The notes under the pieces: model-generated
The model's database searches: none
Seen by the model: the letters and a program-made list of their open reading frames with translations, nothing else
Told to the model about the DNA's origin: nothing
Program-made: the position numbers and the translations under genes
Shown: in pieces, positions 60,124 to 64,000 of the stretch
Numbering within the stretch: position 1 is the first letter of the stretch
Layout: the number at the start of each line of letters is the position of its first letter
NCBI GenBank assembly: GCA_030445275.1
Contig: JAUCSE010000056.1
Coordinates: 1-64,000, forward strand
DNA: 64,000 nucleotides
Source: Mucilaginibacter sp.
Lineage (GTDB): Bacteria; Bacteroidota; Bacteroidia; Sphingobacteriales; Sphingobacteriaceae
Direction of reading: 5' to 3'

Positions 60124-63100
60124 TTAATCAACCCCAACCATTCCCACTATTTCGTTTAAAAACAAAACGGCCTGGTCAATGCTATTTACGCCTTCAATGC
60201 TCAGGCGCAGGGTGTTTTTAACTTCTTTGAGGTTGGTACGGCGCATGTTTGACTGTACAAAGGTGAGTACATTGCGAAACGCATCCGTTTCAAAGTATGG
60301 CGACTGCTGGTTGGTGATAAAGTAGCCGCGCAATACATTCTTTTTAAGCGAGATCTTCTCGAACCCGATAGCCTTGCCCAGCCATTGCATACGCATGGTG
60401 TTCAACAGGTCGTTTACCTGTGGTGGTATAGCGCCAAAACGGTCATGCAGTTGTTGCTGAAATGCGGATAGCTCCACTTCATTTTCCAGTTTAGATAGTT
60501 CGGTATACAGGTTATATCGCTCAGCTATATTGGTTACATACTCATCGGGGATCAAGATCTCCAGGTCGGTATCAATTTGAGTATAGGAGATGAATGGCCG
60601 TGGTTTATCATCGGGGAATACGCCTTTAAATTCGTCTTCCTTCAATTCTTGTATGGCTTCGTCCAGAATTTTGTGGTACATGTCAAAGCCAATTTCGGCA
60701 ATAAAGCCGCTTTGCTCGGCGCCAAGCAGGTTACCGCTGCCGCGGATGTCCAGATCGCGCATGGCCACGTTGAAACCACTGCCCAGGTCGCTGAACTCCT
60801 CAATAGCACTCAGGCGTTTGCGGGCCTCGCTGGTTAAGGTTGACAATGGCGGACTTAATAAATAACAATAAGCCTTTTTATTACTTCTGCCCACACGACC
60901 GCGCATCTGGTGCAGATCGCTCAAACCAAACATGTGGGCATAGTTGATAATGATGGTGTTGGCGTTCGGGATATCTAAACCGGCCTCAATAATGGTGGTA
61001 GCCACCAATACATCATACTCGTGGTTCACAAACTTGAGCATTACATCTTCCAGCGCATCGCCTTCCAGTTGTCCATGGGCAATGCCAATACGAGCTTTGG
61101 GCACCAGTTTATGAATCATACCGCCCAGTTGAGGCAAATCGGCAACGCGGTTATGGATAAAGAACACCTGGCCGTCGCGCTCTAATTCAAATTCAACCGC
61201 GTTCTTGATCAGCGTATCGTTAAATACATGCAATTCTGTAACTACCGGTTGTCTGTTTGGCGGTGGTGTTGATATGATGGAAAGATCACGTGCTCCCATC
61301 AGCGAAAAATGGAGTGTACGTGGAATAGGGGTGGCAGTTAGGGTAAGCGTATCCACATTGGCACGCATTTGTTTCAGCTTTTCTTTGGTTGATACCCCAA
61401 ACTTTTGCTCTTCGTCAATGATCATCAGCCCCAGATCTTTAAATTTCACATCCTTGCTTACCAGGCGGTGGGTGCCTATAATGATGTCTACTTTGCCTTC
61501 TTTTAATTTCTCTAAAGTATCCTTGATCTGTTTGCTTGATTTAAAGCGATTCACATAATCAATATTGGCTGGGAAGCCCTTGAGCCGGTCGGTAAATGTT
61601 TTGTAGTGCTGGGCGGCTAAAATGGTGGTAGGTACCAATATGGCTACCTGTTTGCTATCGGCCACAGCTTTAAATGCCGCACGTATCGCTATCTCCGTTT
61701 TACCGAAGCCTACGTCACCGCAGATCAACCTGTCCATAGGATGGGGCGATTCCATATCCTTTTTAAAGTCGGTAGTGGCTTTTTCCTGGTCGGGAGTATC
61801 CTCATAAAGGAACGAGGCTTCCAGTTCGGTTTGAAGATAACTATCGGGCGAAAAGGAATTACCCAGCTGGGCCTTACGTACGGCGTAAAGCTTGATCAGG
61901 TCGCGGGCTATGTCCTTAACTTTTTTTTTTGTTGTTTTCTTGAGGCGTTCCCAGGTATCTGTTCCCAGCTTATTCATTTTGGGTACGGTGCCTTCCTTGC
62001 CGCTGTATTTGGATATGCGGTTAAGCGAGTTGATGTTTACGTATAAGAGGTCATTATCCGCATAAACCAACCGAATCATTTCCTGTTGTTTGCCGTTAAC
62101 TTCCACTTTCTCTAACCCGGCATATTTTCCAATACCGTGGTCAATGTGGGTTACGTAATCGCCGGTTTTAAGGTCGCGCAATTCCTTCAGGGTAATAGCC
62201 TGTGAACGCTGGTAACCCTTTTTGAGTTTGTATTTATAATAACGGTCAAATATCTGGTGATCAGTATAGCATGCCAGTTTTTGTTCATGGTCCACAAAAC
62301 CTTCACGGATGGAAACACTTATCGGGGTAAATTTTACGGTTTTATCCAGATCGTCAAGTATGGCGTATAGGCGCTCTACCTGCCGGGCCGAGTCAGTAAG
62401 GATAAAATTCTCTATGCGTTCAGCCTCATTGTTTTTAAAATTGTGGATAAGCAGCGTGAAATCCTTATTAAAAGATGGCTGCGGCCGCATCTCAAAATTG
62501 ATGGAAGCATTAGGCTGATAAAAGAATTGTTTGCCAAATTCCACTACCGGGAAATCATGAAGCTGGTCGGCTATTAGTTTTTCATCGGTAAAGCCAAATT
62601 TAGGGTCAATCCACTCCGGGTTTTGAGCTTTTTCATCAGCAGATAGGGCTTTCCACAAATTCACTGCTTTTTTAAAGCCGGATTGGATGATGTCGAGCGT
62701 AAACTGTACATCTTTTATCCACACCTGTGTGCCGGCATCCACATACTCCAGTAATGAAATATTGCTCTCGGTTAAAAATTTGGATTGTACATTAGGTACA
62801 ATGGTAATGCTTTTAACCTGCTCAACAGATAGCTGGCTTTCAATTTCAAACGTGCGGATAGATTCAATAAAATCACCAAAAAACTCCACCCGGTAGGGCA
62901 GGTTATGTGAAAATGAAAAGATGTCAACAATACCACCACGAATAGAGAACTGGCCAGGTTCATACACAAAGTCAACCCGGTCAAAATCGTACTCAATTAA
63001 AAACTCATTGATAAAATCGAGGCTCAGTTTGTTGCTAACGGCAATTTCAAGCGTGTTTTTTTCGAGCGAGGCACGATCGATCACCTTTTCGGCCAGGGCC

Positions 63101-63480
63101 TCTGGGTAGGTCACGATCAGCTGCCCAAACTCTGAAGAGTGATTAAGCTCATTCAAAACCTCGGCACGGGCCAGCACATTGCTGCTATCGGGCTGGGTAA
63201 ATTCAAAGGGTTTGCGGTATGATGAGGGGAAAAGGAGCACCTCCTTGCCGGTCAAATTCTCCAGATCGGCCTGAAAATAACCGGCTTCCTCACGCTCGGG
63301 CAGCACAAATACCATGTGCTTGTGCTGCAAAAAATACAATGCTACCGCCATGGCCGAATCACTTGATCCAACTAAACCACGAAGCTGTATTCTGGGATTT
63401 TTAGAAGCGTTAAGGGCAGTTGCCAACGCTTGTATCCTGTCATCAGCTTTATATCTGTCTAAAATATCACGGATGTTCAA
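60124..63480 (-). CDS. mfd: Transcription-repair coupling factor
   Basis: The start is taken at TTG 63480 (NIRDILDRYKADDRIQ follows), giving 1118 aa. An upstream TTG at 63540 would translate the promoter and a repeat. Order of domains: UvrB-homology region (RGLVGSSDSAMAVALYFLQH, GREEAGYF-like), CarD-like RNA-polymerase interaction domain (GDYVTHIDHGIGKYAGLEKV), SF2 translocase with Walker A CGDVGFGKTEIAIRAAFKA, DEEQ, TATPIPRTLHFSLMGARDLS, and the RecG-like TRG region, then a C-terminal autoinhibitory domain. It removes stalled RNA polymerase and recruits UvrA. Confidence 0.96.
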   Translation of the reverse strand: MNIRDILDRYKADDRIQALATALNASKNPRIQLRGLVGSSDSAMAVALYFLQHKHMVFVLPEREEAGYFQADLENLTGKEVLLFPSSYRKPFEFTQPDSSNVLARAEVLNELNHSSEFGQLIVTYPEALAEKVIDRASLEKNTLEIAVSNKLSLDFINEFLIEYDFDRVDFVYEPGQFSIRGGIVDIFSFSHNLPYRVEFFGDFIESIRTFEIESQLSVEQVKSITIVPNVQSKFLTESNISLLEYVDAGTQVWIKDVQFTLDIIQSGFKKAVNLWKALSADEKAQNPEWIDPKFGFTDEKLIADQLHDFPVVEFGKQFFYQPNASINFEMRPQPSFNKDFTLLIHNFKNNEAERIENFILTDSARQVERLYAILDDLDKTVKFTPISVSIREGFVDHEQKLACYTDHQIFDRYYKYKLKKGYQRSQAITLKELRDLKTGDYVTHIDHGIGKYAGLEKVEVNGKQQEMIRLVYADNDLLYVNINSLNRISKYSGKEGTVPKMNKLGTDTWERLKKTTKKKVKDIARDLIKLYAVRKAQLGNSFSPDSYLQTELEASFLYEDTPDQEKATTDFKKDMESPHPMDRLICGDVGFGKTEIAIRAAFKAVADSKQVAILVPTTILAAQHYKTFTDRLKGFPANIDYVNRFKSSKQIKDTLEKLKEGKVDIIIGTHRLVSKDVKFKDLGLMIIDEEQKFGVSTKEKLKQMRANVDTLTLTATPIPRTLHFSLMGARDLSIISTPPPNRQPVVTELHVFNDTLIKNAVEFELERDGQVFFIHNRVADLPQLGGMIHKLVPKARIGIAHGQLEGDALEDVMLKFVNHEYDVLVATTIIEAGLDIPNANTIIINYAHMFGLSDLHQMRGRVGRSNKKAYCYLLSPPLSTLTSEARKRLSAIEEFSDLGSGFNVAMRDLDIRGSGNLLGAEQSGFIAEIGFDMYHKILDEAIQELKEDEFKGVFPDDKPRPFISYTQIDTDLEILIPDEYVTNIAERYNLYTELSKLENEVELSAFQQQLHDRFGAIPPQVNDLLNTMRMQWLGKAIGFEKISLKKNVLRGYFITNQQSPYFETDAFRNVLTFVQSNMRRTNLKEVKNTLRLSIEGVNSIDQAVLFLNEIVGMVGVD

Positions 63481-63488
63481 AACTGATG

Positions 63489-63518
63489 CAAATGTACGGA
63501 AAAAGATTTTGAGAGCAA
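63489..63518 (-). promoter_or_regulatory. mfd promoter
   Basis: On the minus strand TTG (63516-63518) and TACATTTG (63489-63496) are 19 nt apart, a perfect fit to the -33/-7 pattern. The -7 box ends 8 nt before the TTG start at 63480, so the mRNA has almost no leader. This decides the start codon. Confidence 0.65.
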
Positions 63519-63645
63519 GGGGTAAGGATTTTTGGAACAAAGATAGAATGGGGCTGGTTTTGAAATATATTTGGGCATTCCGGTTTCTTGTCCTCTATCC
63601 AAAATCATTTCTTTGTTCCTTGCTCCAAAAATCCTTGTTCCAAAA
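63513..63645. repeat. Inverted low-complexity repeat upstream of mfd
   Basis: GAGCAAGG (63513-63520) with AAGGATTTTTGGA (63524-63536) are mirrored by CCTTGCTC (63618-63625) and TCCAAAAATCCTT (63624-63636). A third partial unit CCTTGTTCC follows. It resembles the region at 55495-55730. It overlaps the mfd promoter. Confidence 0.55.
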
Positions 63646-63755
63646 TAAATAGTGACAATTATGCAAACAATATGCAGGAATAATTACTTTTTAATGGTAA
63701 ATTCAATAAACTTATTATTGAGCCCAACCAATTATTCTAACCAAATTTTATAACC

Positions 63756-64000
63756 ATGAGAAATGCAATTTTATCGGGTATTTTTATCGGCGTTTTAAGC
63801 GGCTTGTGGATGTTTGCCATGCACAGTTTTGGCATTACGCCCAGTACTGATACCGTAGCTCCCATTGAATATTTTTCGTTCTTAATTCCAGCAATAGTAC
63901 TGTTTTTTGCCATCAGAAGTTACCGCATTCATGATTGTAAAGGGAAGATGGGTTTTTTAGAAGCCCTGCTGCAAAGTTTTAAGATATTATTGATAGGTGG
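63756..64000 (+). CDS. DUF4199-like membrane protein, partial
   Basis: The first 81 codons of a gene running off the right edge. It starts MRNAILSGIFIGVLSGLWMF, with helices at about 5-24 and 40-56 and the segment RIHDCKGKMGFLEALLQSFK between helices, the pattern of DUF4199 proteins. Function unknown. Confidence 0.6.
   Translation, partial: MRNAILSGIFIGVLSGLWMFAMHSFGITPSTDTVAPIEYFSFLIPAIVLFFAIRSYRIHDCKGKMGFLEALLQSFKILLIG

Overview
The window looks like a chromosomal segment of a Bacteroidota bacterium, most likely family Sphingobacteriaceae and close to Mucilaginibacter or Pedobacter. That placement is inferred from the SusC/SusD pair, several TAnnTTTG-type -7 promoter boxes with TTG upstream, the Bacteroidota-type tyrosine integrase and mobilisation genes, and housekeeping genes (mfd, def, hpt, Mrp, NifU). 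No rRNA gene or CRISPR array was seen.

Layout. (1) 1-1200: a PEGA-like secreted protein and short flanking DNA. (2) 1208-31310: a tRNA-Pro(GGG) locus that has been invaded. A 42-nt 5' fragment of the tRNA lies at 1208-1249, a complete tRNA at 2351-2424, and a 3' fragment at 31267-31310. Between the last two sits a mobilisable integrative element of about 28.9 kb (2381-31286). Its att core is a 20-bp direct repeat crossing the anticodon loop. The integrase is at the right end, and putative integrase arm repeats lie near both ends. Its mobilisation half (about 21.6-31.1 kb) carries zeta toxin and putative antitoxin, a membrane protein, MobA-type relaxase, MobC, a hairpin-rich candidate oriT, a Toprim primase, an HTH protein, an unrecognised 369-aa protein, an AlbA_2-type protein and the integrase. 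Its cargo half (2.5-21.3 kb) holds two MFS exporters, HxlR, Crp and Lrp regulators, a GH95 alpha-L-fucosidase, a ceramidase-like hydrolase, NagA, an alpha/beta hydrolase, a CPBP protease and at least eight decayed genes. A separate 1.1-kb segment (1250-2380) with an aspartic-protease-like gene lies between the tRNA 5' fragment and the full tRNA.

(3) 31.4-34.9 kb: a DUF937-like protein, a secreted beta-helix protein broken by one in-frame TAG, and CysQ. (4) 34.9-50.3 kb: a beta-galactoside-type polysaccharide utilisation locus: SusC, SusD, a 998-aa putative glycoside hydrolase, a DUF3472-like protein, aldose epimerase and GH35 beta-galactosidase, with a convergent sugar-kinase-like gene and a LacI regulator. 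Six copies of the palindrome CAAACGTTTG occur only in front of susC and around the kinase and lacI genes, which suggests one LacI regulon. (5) 50.3-64 kb: conserved core genes (response regulator, nitroreductase, monofunctional transglycosylase, Mrp, NifU-like, def, M16 peptidase, hpt, mfd, start of a DUF4199-like gene). These are interrupted by a REP-associated tyrosine transposase gene with three cognate hairpins; that transposase also has an in-frame TAG.

Main points for a second look: the layered tRNA-Pro insertion with its 1.1-kb segment, the zeta toxin with a Phd-like partner, the structured oriT candidate and a second unexplained long hairpin in the element, the LacI operator set, the amber-interrupted REP transposase with its hairpins, and an 11.3-kb cargo block flanked by 33-bp direct repeats.
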